Assembly: GCA_035714005.1 (NCBI GenBank)
Contig: DASTMQ010000523.1
Location: 1-34,963, forward strand
Length of the DNA stretch: 34,963 nucleotides
Direction of reading: 5' to 3'
From: AWTP1-13 sp035714005
GTDB taxonomy: Bacteria; Pseudomonadota; Alphaproteobacteria; Rhizobiales; Hyphomicrobiaceae
Position numbers and translations under genes: made by a program. Below the pieces are notes generated by a model. It was not told where the DNA came from. It was given only the letters and a program-made list of their open reading frames with translations, and made no database searches. Below are positions 24,164 to 31,956 of this stretch, in pieces (within the stretch, counting starts at the first letter, position 1; the number at the start of each line of letters is the position of its first letter).

Positions 24164-24670
24164 ATGACGCTCAAAACCGGAGCGAGCGCGGTTGCCTTGC
24201 TGCTGGCGCTCGGATTGACCCCGGCGCTGGCGCAAACCACCGCGCCATCGCCGCAAGCGCCGAAGGCAACGGAAGCGCCAAAAGCCCCCGTTACGGGCCA
24301 GATCGTAGTGCAGGAGGACAACACCATCCTCGCCAAGGACCTGATCGGCCAGACCGTGTATGCGCCGGATAAAACCAAGATCGGCAGCATCAGCGATCTG
24401 ATCCTGAGCAAGGACGGCAAGACCGTGCAAGGCTTTGTCATCGGCGTCGGCGGCTTCCTCGGCATCGGTGAAAAGAGCGTGGCCATGAAAATCGACCGTC
24501 TACAGATCGGTCAGGATAAGGACGGCTTACAGCTCACCATGGACGCCAAGAAGGAAGAGCTCGCCAACGCTCCCTCCTTCAAGTCCAAGAAGGACGTGGA
24601 CGCCGAGCGCCAGTCGGCTGAGCGGGCAAGTAACCCGCCGAGCGGTCCGCGCCCGACCACAAAGCCATAA
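24164..24670 (+). CDS. Periplasmic PRC-barrel domain protein
   Basis: This 168-residue protein has a signal peptide (about 1-24, ALA-QT), an Ala/Pro-rich linker, and one PRC-barrel domain (about 45-125: DLIGQTVYAPDKTKIGSISDLILSKDGKTVQGFVIGVGGFLGIGEKSVAM). The C-terminus is charged and repetitive. PRC barrels occur in the reaction-centre H subunit and RimM, and in many small envelope proteins of alphaproteobacteria where their role is unknown. The ATG at 24164 has GGAG eight bases upstream; a GTG three bases earlier is also possible. It is divergent from the orphan receiver gene. Confidence 0.88.
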   Translation: MTLKTGASAVALLLALGLTPALAQTTAPSPQAPKATEAPKAPVTGQIVVQEDNTILAKDLIGQTVYAPDKTKIGSISDLILSKDGKTVQGFVIGVGGFLGIGEKSVAMKIDRLQIGQDKDGLQLTMDAKKEELANAPSFKSKKDVDAERQSAERASNPPSGPRPTTKP

Positions 24671-24694
24671 CCGCTTCGACGTCGACAAAACTGC

Positions 24695-24717
24695 GGCCGG
24701 CGAGCCTCTCGCCGGCC
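24695..24717. terminator. Hairpin between convergent PRC-barrel and rpsD genes
   Basis: GGCCGGCGAG at 24695-24704 pairs perfectly with CTCGCCGGCC at 24708-24717 around a 3-base loop. It lies between the two convergent stop codons and may end transcription from both sides, but neither side has a T-run. Confidence 0.5.
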
Positions 24718-24745
24718 ACCATTGTGCGGCACCCACTCGACCGCA

Positions 24746-25363
24746 TCAGCGGCTATAGAACTCCACCACCAGGTTGGGTTCCATATGCACCGGGAAGGGG
24801 ACGTCGGCGAGACCGGGAATGCGGATGAGCTTGGCGGTCATCTTGTTGTGGTCGGCCTCGATGTACTCGGGAACGTCGCGCTCCGCGCTTTTGATGGCCT
24901 CCAGCAGGAGCGTCAGCTGCTTGGCCTTTTCCTTCACCTCGATCAGATCGCCGATGCGGCAGCGGTAGCTCGCGATATTGACCCGCCGGCCGTTCACCGT
25001 GACGTGGCCATGGCTCACGAACTGACGGGCGGCGAACATGGTAGGTACGAACTTGGCGCGGTAGATGATGGCGTCCAGTCGCCGCTCCAGCAACCCGATC
25101 AGATGTTCGGAGGTTGAGCCCTTGAAACGGCGCGCTGCTTGATAGATGCCGTTGAATTGCCGCTCGGTGATATTGGCGTAATAGCCTTTCAGTTTCTGCT
25201 TTGCTCTGAGCTGCTGGCCGTAGTCGGACAGCTTACCGCTGCGCCGCTCACCATGCTGGCCTGGCCGGCTCTCGCGCTTGTTGATCGGGCTCTTCGGCCG
25301 TCCCCAGATGTTTTGGCCCAGGCGCCGATCGATCTTGTGCTTCGCCTGGATACGTTTGGTCAT
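24746..25363 (-). CDS. rpsD: 30S ribosomal protein S4
   Basis: S4 is a primary 16S rRNA binding protein that starts assembly of the small subunit. The 205-residue protein shows the N-terminal domain with LGQNIWGRPKSPINKRESRPGQHG and the S4 RNA-binding core (RLDAIIYRAKFVPTMFAARQFVSHGHVTVNGRRVNIASYRCRIGD). The zinc-binding Cys cluster is absent, so it is the C-minus type, as usual in alphaproteobacteria. GGAG lies upstream of the ATG at 25363. It stands alone and not in the large ribosomal-protein operon, which is normal for this group. Confidence 0.98.
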   Translation of the reverse strand: MTKRIQAKHKIDRRLGQNIWGRPKSPINKRESRPGQHGERRSGKLSDYGQQLRAKQKLKGYYANITERQFNGIYQAARRFKGSTSEHLIGLLERRLDAIIYRAKFVPTMFAARQFVSHGHVTVNGRRVNIASYRCRIGDLIEVKEKAKQLTLLLEAIKSAERDVPEYIEADHNKMTAKLIRIPGLADVPFPVHMEPNLVVEFYSR

Positions 25364-25492
25364 GCTTCAGGTCTCCAAAGTCGCGAGAGAAATCGTGAGC
25401 TCGAATAGTACGCACGCCCTCCTCTACCCGGCTGCTGCCGGATCGACAGGCACCCCGCCCGAGCGGGCTACCGCGGATGTGCAAACGCGAAG

Positions 25493-25512
25493 GGCGGGCC
25501 AAACGGCCCGCC
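25493..25512. terminator. Hairpin between the secreted-protein gene and rpsD
   Basis: GGCGGGCC at 25493-25500 pairs perfectly with GGCCCGCC at 25505-25512 around a 4-base loop. It lies downstream of the minus-strand gene ending at 25583 and upstream of rpsD. There is no T-run, so it is a weak terminator candidate. Confidence 0.4.
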
Positions 25513-25582
25513 GGCCCTGCCTTATAGCGCAAGGGCGTGCCAGGTCAATCGGTCAACCGAGCCTGCGACCAGGCCCGCTGGC

Positions 25583-26233
25583 CTATTTTTTCTGACTGGC
25601 GGGCTTGACCTGGGTGGCGGCCGGGGCGGCCGCCGCCGGCGGGTTGGTTGCCGTGGTGGCCGGCGGCGCCCCGGGGGCTGGCGTCGGGGGCACGTTGGCG
25701 GCGACATAGGACTTGATCTGGCTTTCGACCTTCTGTTTTTCCGTGTCGGTACAGGTCGGCGCCTTTTCCGGTTTGTCGCTATTGAGGATCACCTCTTTGT
25801 CCCCATCCTTCTCGACCAACTTCACCTTACCCGTCAGGGTCATGACGGTGAACAGGTGCAGCTGATTGATGAACAGAAGCTGCTGGTCGCTCCACTTTCC
25901 CTTGGCCGCCTCGCGCTTCATGAAGGTCTGGTAGTTGGCCCGTTGCTCCTCGATCAGGTCGCAGACCTGCGCATAGGCCGACAGGCGCGCTACCTTGATG
26001 GCCTCGCGCGCCGTATCCATGGGAACGACAACCTCACTGGGCTTGCTCTTGTCGACCTCGATCACCTTGCCGTCGGGGCTGGTGAACTTGTTCGGCACCA
26101 GCGACCAGGCGTACTGCATCAGTGTCAGTACCGATTTGTCGCTCAGCTCCTTGTTCTGTGCCGAGGCTGGCGCACACGCTGCCGCCAGCGCCAACACCGC
26201 CCCAATGCCGGCCCTTGCACCATTGCCGATCAT
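25583..26233 (-). CDS. Secreted protein of unknown function with Pro/Ala-rich tail
   Basis: I do not recognise this family. The 216-residue product has a signal peptide (about 1-26, ASAQ) and then a conserved-looking domain of about 130 residues, with DKSVLTLMQYAWSLVPNKFTSPDGKVI, a helix with one Cys (YAQVCDLIEEQRANYQTFMKREAAKG) and a second Cys in APTCTDTEK, so a disulfide is possible. The last 45 residues are Pro/Ala/Thr-rich and end in a Lys pair. The ATG at 26233 is chosen because AGGGG lies upstream and the signal peptide begins there; the frame is open to 26380. It follows the TrmJ-type gene by 109 bp on the same strand. Confidence 0.75.
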   Translation of the reverse strand: MIGNGARAGIGAVLALAAACAPASAQNKELSDKSVLTLMQYAWSLVPNKFTSPDGKVIEVDKSKPSEVVVPMDTAREAIKVARLSAYAQVCDLIEEQRANYQTFMKREAAKGKWSDQQLLFINQLHLFTVMTLTGKVKLVEKDGDKEVILNSDKPEKAPTCTDTEKQKVESQIKSYVAANVPPTPAPGAPPATTATNPPAAAAPAATQVKPASQKK

Positions 26234-26342
26234 TCCGCAGCCCCTGTCTGTCCAGCCCAATTGCAACGTTCTTGTCTCGTTCGCCAACGGCAGTCCCACT
26301 CTGCCCGGCGCTGCGCATGGCTCAAGGGGAATCGAGGCATAA

Positions 26343-27587
26343 CTAAGGCGAATTCCGAGTCGTTCGCCTACCGTGTACAAGCGCCTTTACGATTCCCCGC
26401 AGGGTGCGGATTTCCTGCTGCGTCGCGCCCATCCGCGTGAACATAGTGCGCATATTACGCACCATGCTGGGGCGCTTTTCGGGCGAAGAGAAAAAGCCCC
26501 GTGCGTCCAGTTCACGCTCGAGATGCTCGAAAAAGCCCATCAGTTCTTCCCGGCCGGCCGGCGCTGAACCGCGCAGCCGCAGCCCGGCTGCCAGCGGCTG
26601 CTCGTAGGTGGTGACGCGCCCCAAGGTGCCGTGGCCGGCCCGTTTCATCCATTCGTAGCTCATGAGCAAGGCGGCTTGGGCGAGGTTGAGGGAGGCAAAT
26701 GCCGGGTTGACCGGGGCCATGATCAGGGCATCGGCGTTGGCGATTTCCTCCGTTTCAAGACCGTTGCGCTCCGGCCCAAAGACGATGCCGCAGCGCTGCC
26801 CGGCGGCGATGCGCTGAGCCATCTCGGCGGTGGCGCCCTCTGGGGTCATGATCGGCTTGGCGAGATCGCGCTGACGGGCGGAGGTGGCCGCTACCCAATT
26901 GAGCCCCGTCAGGGCGCCGGCGAGCGAGGGAAAGGCTTCCGCGCCATCGATCACGAAATTGGCGCCGGAGGCGGCGATGCGCGCCTTTTCGTTGGGCCAG
27001 CCGTCGCGCGGGGCGACGAGACGCAACTCCTCCAGGCCGAAGTTGGCCATGGCGCGGGCCACCATGCCGATGTTGTCGGCGAGCTGTGGCCGCACCAGGA
27101 CCACGGCCGGCGCCGCATGGGACTCGGCGGGGGCGCCGCTCAAGTTGGCGCGGCGCAGGCCGTGGCGTAGCTTGCGCAGCAGCCGTCGGGCCCAGAACCA
27201 GTACTCCTCCCCGGCCCAGGTCTTTGCCAATTGGGCCAGGCTTTCGGCCTCGAGCCTGTCGCTGCCGCCGCCCTGCAAGCGAACGGCAGAGTGCTTGAAG
27301 CCGATCTCGGCAAAGCGAGCCACGAAATCATCGAAGGTCTTGATGCCGAGCCGTTCGGTGCGCAACCGGCACCCCGGGCAGGTCGCCGCTTGCTTGCGAC
27401 AGCGCTGCTCGGCGCAATAGGTGAGGATGGCTTCCAAGCCCGTGCGGTCGAGGCCCGCAACCGCCATCTCGCCGAGCCCGTCGGCGATGCTCGTCTGATA
27501 GCAGCGCTCGACCACGGCCCCAACCGCGAGCTCGGTTCCGGCAATGCGCGGTTCGCCCGCGCTGACCACGACGCCTGTCACCTTCAC
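26343..27587 (-). CDS. TrmJ-type SPOUT RNA methyltransferase with extended N-terminus
   Basis: The C-terminal 255 residues match the TrmJ group, which methylates the 2'-O of position 32 in tRNA: PAVVLVRPQLADNIGMVARAMANFGL at about 160-185, then GIVFGPERNGLETEEI and NPAFASLNLAQAALLMSYEW form the SAM-binding knot. The first 155 residues are an addition. They resemble a DUF433 domain (GEPRIAGTELAVGAVVE ... GLEAILTYCAE) and contain a CX4CX6CX2C cluster (Cys58, 63, 70, 73), followed by a basic linker. The start is GTG at 27587, but GTG at 27581 has a better ribosome binding site. The reading frame is continuous across both parts. Confidence 0.88.
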   Translation of the reverse strand: MKVTGVVVSAGEPRIAGTELAVGAVVERCYQTSIADGLGEMAVAGLDRTGLEAILTYCAEQRCRKQAATCPGCRLRTERLGIKTFDDFVARFAEIGFKHSAVRLQGGGSDRLEAESLAQLAKTWAGEEYWFWARRLLRKLRHGLRRANLSGAPAESHAAPAVVLVRPQLADNIGMVARAMANFGLEELRLVAPRDGWPNEKARIAASGANFVIDGAEAFPSLAGALTGLNWVAATSARQRDLAKPIMTPEGATAEMAQRIAAGQRCGIVFGPERNGLETEEIANADALIMAPVNPAFASLNLAQAALLMSYEWMKRAGHGTLGRVTTYEQPLAAGLRLRGSAPAGREELMGFFEHLERELDARGFFSSPEKRPSMVRNMRTMFTRMGATQQEIRTLRGIVKALVHGRRTTRNSP

Positions 27588-27692
27588 CTCTGGCGGCTCG
27601 ATGCCTTGCCCTCACCCACCGGGATCGGGCCCCTGCATTGTAGCGGGCTGGGGCGTTTCCTGCAGCGCGCGCGGGCCCGCCCACTCACACCC

Positions 27693-28580
27693 TTAGCTTG
27701 GTAAAAACGCGCCGATCAGCCCGACCACCTCGTCGGTCTTCTGGTGCACGAGCCAATGGTCCGCCCCGGCAATCTCGCGCACCGTGAGGTTGCAGCAGTA
27801 GTCGGGCAAGCTCGCCCAAGACACCGGCAGCAGCGCCTTGTCGTCCACGCCCCAGATCAGCAGGTGCGGCATGCGCACGCGCAACCGTTCGGGATCGAGC
27901 TTGGGCAGGGCGCCAGGATCGACGCGCTCGCCGACTTTCGGCACCAGCAGCGGCGATGCCCGATACCAGTTGAGCATGCCCGTCAAGGCCCCCGGCGCCG
28001 ACCAGGCTGCGAGGTAGCCCGCCGCCTTGGCGGGCGTCAGCCAGGGCTGTGGGCCGAACCGGCTCAGCATGGCAAAGAGCTTCTCGAAGCCGTTGGCCGA
28101 CAGCCTTTGCTCGGCCTCGGGCTGGCGCAGCTCGTGCATGTAGGCGCTGGCCACGCGCTGGGCTTCGGCCTCCAATAGCGCGCGCTGGAAAGGACCAGGG
28201 TGCACGCCGTTGATGACCACCAGCTTCGCCACGCGCCCGGGGGCGGCGATCGCGGTGGCGTAGGCAACGGCGCCGCCCCAATCGTGGGCCACCATGCTGA
28301 AGGGGCGCGCCGGCGACAGGCGATCGCCCAAGGCCAGCACGTCGCGCACCAATTGCTTGATGCGATAGGCCTCAAGCCCGAGTGGCTTGCCCGACAGAGC
28401 ATAGCCGCGCTGGTCCGGCGCCACCGCATGGTAGCGGTCGGCGAAGGCGGGCAGGACCTGCTCCCAGGCGCCGGAGTATTCGGGAAAACCATGCAGGAAC
28501 AGGATTAGCGGGGCGTTGACGTCGCCCACTGCCCGCAGGTGAAGGTCGATCCCGTTCACGTGAACTGTGAATTGGCGCAT
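27693..28580 (-). CDS. Alpha/beta hydrolase, epoxide-hydrolase-like
   Basis: This 295-residue alpha/beta hydrolase shows the oxyanion segment LFLHGFPEYSGAW, DQRGYALSGKP, and the nucleophile elbow AHDWGG with Asp100, which points to epoxide hydrolases or haloalkane dehalogenases rather than Ser-type esterases. The catalytic acid is probably in WGVDDKALLP, and the His in AGADHWLVHQ (about residue 275). No signal peptide is visible. The natural substrate is unknown. The ATG at 28580 has AGGAGG 12 bases upstream. It is divergent from icd and ends 106 bp before the TrmJ-type gene on the same strand. Confidence 0.9.
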   Translation of the reverse strand: MRQFTVHVNGIDLHLRAVGDVNAPLILFLHGFPEYSGAWEQVLPAFADRYHAVAPDQRGYALSGKPLGLEAYRIKQLVRDVLALGDRLSPARPFSMVAHDWGGAVAYATAIAAPGRVAKLVVINGVHPGPFQRALLEAEAQRVASAYMHELRQPEAEQRLSANGFEKLFAMLSRFGPQPWLTPAKAAGYLAAWSAPGALTGMLNWYRASPLLVPKVGERVDPGALPKLDPERLRVRMPHLLIWGVDDKALLPVSWASLPDYCCNLTVREIAGADHWLVHQKTDEVVGLIGAFLPS

Positions 28581-28732
28581 GGCGGTTCCCGGCCTCCTGC
28601 CGCAAACGGTGCCCAAAAGCCGTGGCGCTGTCGAGAGTTGTTGGCCACCTGCGGCGCCAGCAACCTTTGCTGAGGGCCGCACCGGTGCTAAGAGGGCGGC
28701 GCTTTGGCGCGACGCGATTGGAGGGAGCTTCC

Positions 28733-29947
28733 ATGCAGAAGATCAAGGTCACCGGCACCGTCGTCGAGATGGACGGCGATGAGATGACGCGGATCATCTG
28801 GCAGCTCATCAAGGACAAGCTGATCCATCCCTATCTCGAGCTGAACCTTGAGTACTACGATTTGGGCATCGAGAACCGCGATAAGACCAACGACCAAGTG
28901 ACGGTCGATGCCGCCAATGCCACCAAAAAGCACGGCGTGGCCGTCAAATGCGCCACCATCACGCCGGACGAGGGGCGCGTCAAAGAGTTCAACCTCAAGG
29001 AAATGTGGAAATCGCCCAACGGCACCATCCGCAATATTTTGGGCGGCGTCATTTTCCGTGAGCCCATCATCTGCAAGAACGTGCCGCGGCTCGTACCCGG
29101 CTGGACGCAACCGTTCGTGATTGGGCGGCACGCCTATGCCGATCAGTATCGCGCCACCGATTTCAAGTTTCCCGGTAAGGGCACGATCACGCTCAAATTC
29201 GTCGGTGAAGATGGCAAGGTGATCGAACGCGAGGTCTTCAAGTCGCCCGGGGCCGGCGTGACCATGGCAATGTACAACCTCGATGACTCGATCCGCGATT
29301 TCGCGCGCGCGTCCTTCAACTACGGGCTGGCCCGCAACTACCCCGTCTACCTGTCAACCAAGAACACCATCCTCAAGGTCTACGACGGCCGCTTCAAAGA
29401 CATTTTCCAGGAGGTGTTTGAGCGCGAGTTCAAAGCCGAATTCGACAAGCGGAAACTCACCTACGAGCATCGCCTGATCGACGATATGGTGGCGGCGGCG
29501 CTGAAATGGTCCGGCGGCTATGTGTGGGCGTGCAAGAACTACGACGGCGACGTGCAATCCGATACGGCGGCACAGGGTTTCGGCTCCCTCGGCCTGATGA
29601 CCAGCGTGCTGATGACACCCGATGGCGGCGTCGTCGAATCGGAGGCCGCCCACGGCACGGTCACGCGTCACTATCGCCAACACCAGCAGGGCAAGGAGAC
29701 CTCGACCAACTCGATGGCTTCGATCTTCGCCTGGACGCGCGGTTTGGCGCACCGCGCCAAGCTCGATAACAACCCGGAGCTCGCCCGTTTTGCATCGACC
29801 TTGGAGAAGCTGTCAATCGACACGGTCGAGGCCGGTGACATGACCAAGGACCTGGCCTTGTTGGTGGGCGATCAGCAGAAGTGGCTGTCGACCACGGCCT
29901 TCCTGGACAAGATCGATGCCAACCTCAAAAAGGCCATGGCCGCCTAG
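28733..29947 (+). CDS. icd: NADP-dependent isocitrate dehydrogenase
   Basis: This enzyme oxidises isocitrate to 2-oxoglutarate in the TCA cycle. The 404-residue protein belongs to the dimeric, eukaryote-like type II IDH group, as is common in alphaproteobacteria: KVTGTVVEMDGDEMTRIIW at the start, KSPNGTIRNILGGVIFREPI (substrate-binding Ser and Asn), the DDMVAAALKWSGGYVWACKNYDGDVQSD segment (metal-binding Asp residues) and AAHGTVTRHYR for NADP. The ATG at 28733 has GGAGGGAG upstream. It is a single gene with a 142-bp gap to the next one. Confidence 0.98.
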   Translation: MQKIKVTGTVVEMDGDEMTRIIWQLIKDKLIHPYLELNLEYYDLGIENRDKTNDQVTVDAANATKKHGVAVKCATITPDEGRVKEFNLKEMWKSPNGTIRNILGGVIFREPIICKNVPRLVPGWTQPFVIGRHAYADQYRATDFKFPGKGTITLKFVGEDGKVIEREVFKSPGAGVTMAMYNLDDSIRDFARASFNYGLARNYPVYLSTKNTILKVYDGRFKDIFQEVFEREFKAEFDKRKLTYEHRLIDDMVAAALKWSGGYVWACKNYDGDVQSDTAAQGFGSLGLMTSVLMTPDGGVVESEAAHGTVTRHYRQHQQGKETSTNSMASIFAWTRGLAHRAKLDNNPELARFASTLEKLSIDTVEAGDMTKDLALLVGDQQKWLSTTAFLDKIDANLKKAMAA

Positions 29948-30089
29948 CCGGCGCAGCACCGGGCGGCGCTAGGGCCGCGCAGGGAAAGGGCGCAAAAGGC
30001 GCCCCAAGGGCGGCCCGCCGTCTTTGTGTGGTCCAATTCGCATGCTCTGGACGTGGCCCAAGCTGGGGTTCAGGCTTGGGGAAGGCGCC

Positions 30090-31256
30090 ATGCCAGACAA
30101 TACCATTGGGCGGCTGATCTGCGGCCTTGCCTTGTGCCCGCTCCTCGTCGGTGTCCCCGCCAGCGCGCAGCAGCGGCTGGCGTTGGTGATCGGCAATTCG
30201 GCCTACCTCGCCGCCACTCCCCTCGCCAATCCGGCCAACGATGCCGGCGACATCGGCGAGGCGCTGAAAGAGGCGGGATTCGACATCATCCTCGGGCTCA
30301 ATCTGGACAAACGCGCCTTCGACGCAAAGGTGCGCGAGTTCTCCCGCGTGCTGCCGCAGGCGGAGACGGCAGTGCTATTCTATGCCGGTCACGGTCTGCA
30401 GGTTTCGGGCCGCAACCACCTGCTCCCGGTCGATGCCCGGCTGCAAACGGAGCGCGACCTCGATTTCGAAGCCGTCAGCCTCGATTTCATCCTGCGACAG
30501 ATGGAGCTCGATCGCGAAGGCAAGACGAACATCATTTTTCTCGACGCATGTCGCGACAATCCGTTGGCGCGAAATTTGGCGCGTACGATGGGCACCCGTT
30601 CGGCCAGCATCGGTAGCGGGCTGGCGCAGGTGCAGACCGGCGTTGGCACCTTCATTGCCTACTCGACGCAGCCCGGCAACGTCGCGCTCGACGGCCAGGG
30701 ACGCAACTCGCCGTTTACGGCCGCATTGCTCGAGGGGCTGAAGGAACCGGGACGCAATTTGACCAGCGTCATGATCGAGGTGCGCAAACAGGTGCTGGCG
30801 ACCACCAACGGCAAGCAGGTGCCCTGGGACCATTCGGCCCTGACGGGAGATTTTTATTTTCATCTCGCCGCCGCGCCGGGAGGCCTGCCTAGACTTAGCC
30901 CCGGCGGCACGGCGCCGGAAACGGAGGCAATGCAGCAGCGCCTGGAACAGCTGGAGCGGGAATTGGCGCGCAGAACCGATCCGAACCGCACGCTGAACTT
31001 GGTGAAACTCGAGCAGCTCAAGGAACGGGTACGGCAGCTCGAAGAGTCGAACCGCGCCGATCAGCAGCGGATTTTCGACACCTATCGCAAGTATGGGCCC
31101 GTGAGCGATCCCAACGCGCGTGGAGCGCTCAACCGAGAGATCGGCAGCATCCAGCTGCAGATGGCGCGGCGCGGCCAGGAGCAAAAGCTACTGCGCGACG
31201 AGATCACCCAACTCGAAGCTCAATCCGGCGCGAATGCCAAGGATGCAGCAAAGTAA
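30090..31256 (+). CDS. Secreted caspase-like (peptidase C14) protein with coiled coil
   Basis: The 388-residue protein has a signal peptide (about 1-27, ASAQ) and a caspase-fold domain (about 28-245). It starts with RLALVIGNSAYLAATPLANPANDA and carries the catalytic His101 in FYAGHG and Cys154 in LDACRDNP. The specificity segment GTFIAYSTQPGNVALDGQGRNSPFTAALLEGL follows. Residues 270-380 are strongly charged and heptad-like, so a coiled coil is likely. The domain is predicted to act outside the cytoplasm. The ATG at 30090 has GGGGAAGG upstream. Such orthocaspase/metacaspase-like proteins are widespread in alphaproteobacteria, but their targets are mostly unknown. Confidence 0.9.
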   Translation: MPDNTIGRLICGLALCPLLVGVPASAQQRLALVIGNSAYLAATPLANPANDAGDIGEALKEAGFDIILGLNLDKRAFDAKVREFSRVLPQAETAVLFYAGHGLQVSGRNHLLPVDARLQTERDLDFEAVSLDFILRQMELDREGKTNIIFLDACRDNPLARNLARTMGTRSASIGSGLAQVQTGVGTFIAYSTQPGNVALDGQGRNSPFTAALLEGLKEPGRNLTSVMIEVRKQVLATTNGKQVPWDHSALTGDFYFHLAAAPGGLPRLSPGGTAPETEAMQQRLEQLERELARRTDPNRTLNLVKLEQLKERVRQLEESNRADQQRIFDTYRKYGPVSDPNARGALNREIGSIQLQMARRGQEQKLLRDEITQLEAQSGANAKDAAK

Positions 31257-31956
31257 AAAGCAAAAGGGTGGCTGGTTTTCGTGCGACGCTGGGGGCTACC
31301 GCGGCAGGCGTGCCCCCGGCGCCGGCCCCGCCAGCGGGCGATGTCGCGCCCGATAATAGGCGAGCGTGCCGCGTCCGGACATGCGGACGATCCAGGCCGT
31401 GGCGAGGGCGCACAACCGCGGCAACTCCCGGTCCAAGGGCGCGAAATTCCAGCTGCTGAGTTTCGGAGCAGCACCGACGCGAACCACCGCCACCCTGGCA
31501 AACTTTGGCATTTTAAGGCTCCAGCTCATGGATCATGGCTCGGTGGCGGAGCGGGCCAACGAGCGCCCGCGGGCAACCGGCTTGATGTTGTTCGCCTCGT
31601 AAAACTGCGATCCGCGGCGGCCGTTCCGGGGCCGCCGAAACCGGCACCGAGCGGGAACCAAGCGGCCAAATTCAGGGTTTTAGAGAATTGATGCGGGCCC
31701 CACGTGCGCCGGCGTGTTAGCATCCCAAGCGATGGCAGGGACACCTCAAGAATGGGGGTGAGCCATGCTGCAAACGCTTAGCGCCACCCGCCGCGCTCGG
31801 CCGCTGCGACGACGTTGCCCGAGGCCCGCCGCTGCTGAGAGCCGATAAGCTGCCTTCCAATTGAGCAGTCCGCCTGTCTATTGTTCAGGGCGCCCGCTGC
31901 ACCGGGCGTGAGCGAGGCGCGGGGGGCGGAATTTCCATGAATCGCTTGGGGGTGAC
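31257..31956. other. 700-bp stretch without a confident gene
   Basis: No long frame here has a start signal, homology or codon pattern that I trust. Visible elements are a hairpin (GGCGGCC at 31616-31622 with GGCCGCC at 31630-31636), a 27-codon ORF with a good ribosome binding site (31765-31848), and an 8-codon ORF just before the MFS gene (31937-31960). Overlapping 77- and 78-residue frames around 31296-31602 lack ribosome binding sites. A degraded gene or a small RNA cannot be excluded. No tRNA cloverleaf was found. Confidence 0.6.
31765..31848 (+). CDS. Possible small Arg-rich leader peptide
   Basis: A 27-codon frame starts with ATG at 31765 after a GGGGGTGAG ribosome binding site. It codes for an Arg-rich peptide (nine Arg). 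It ends 108 bp before the MFS start. It could be a regulatory upstream ORF or a chance frame in GC-rich DNA. No homologue is known to me. Confidence 0.25.
   Translation: MLQTLSATRRARPLRRRCPRPAAAESR

Noticed and set aside
31280..31700. tRNA-like segment or small genes after the caspase gene
   Set aside because: No acceptor stem, anticodon arm or T-loop could be drawn; the 77- and 78-codon frames have no ribosome binding site or homology.
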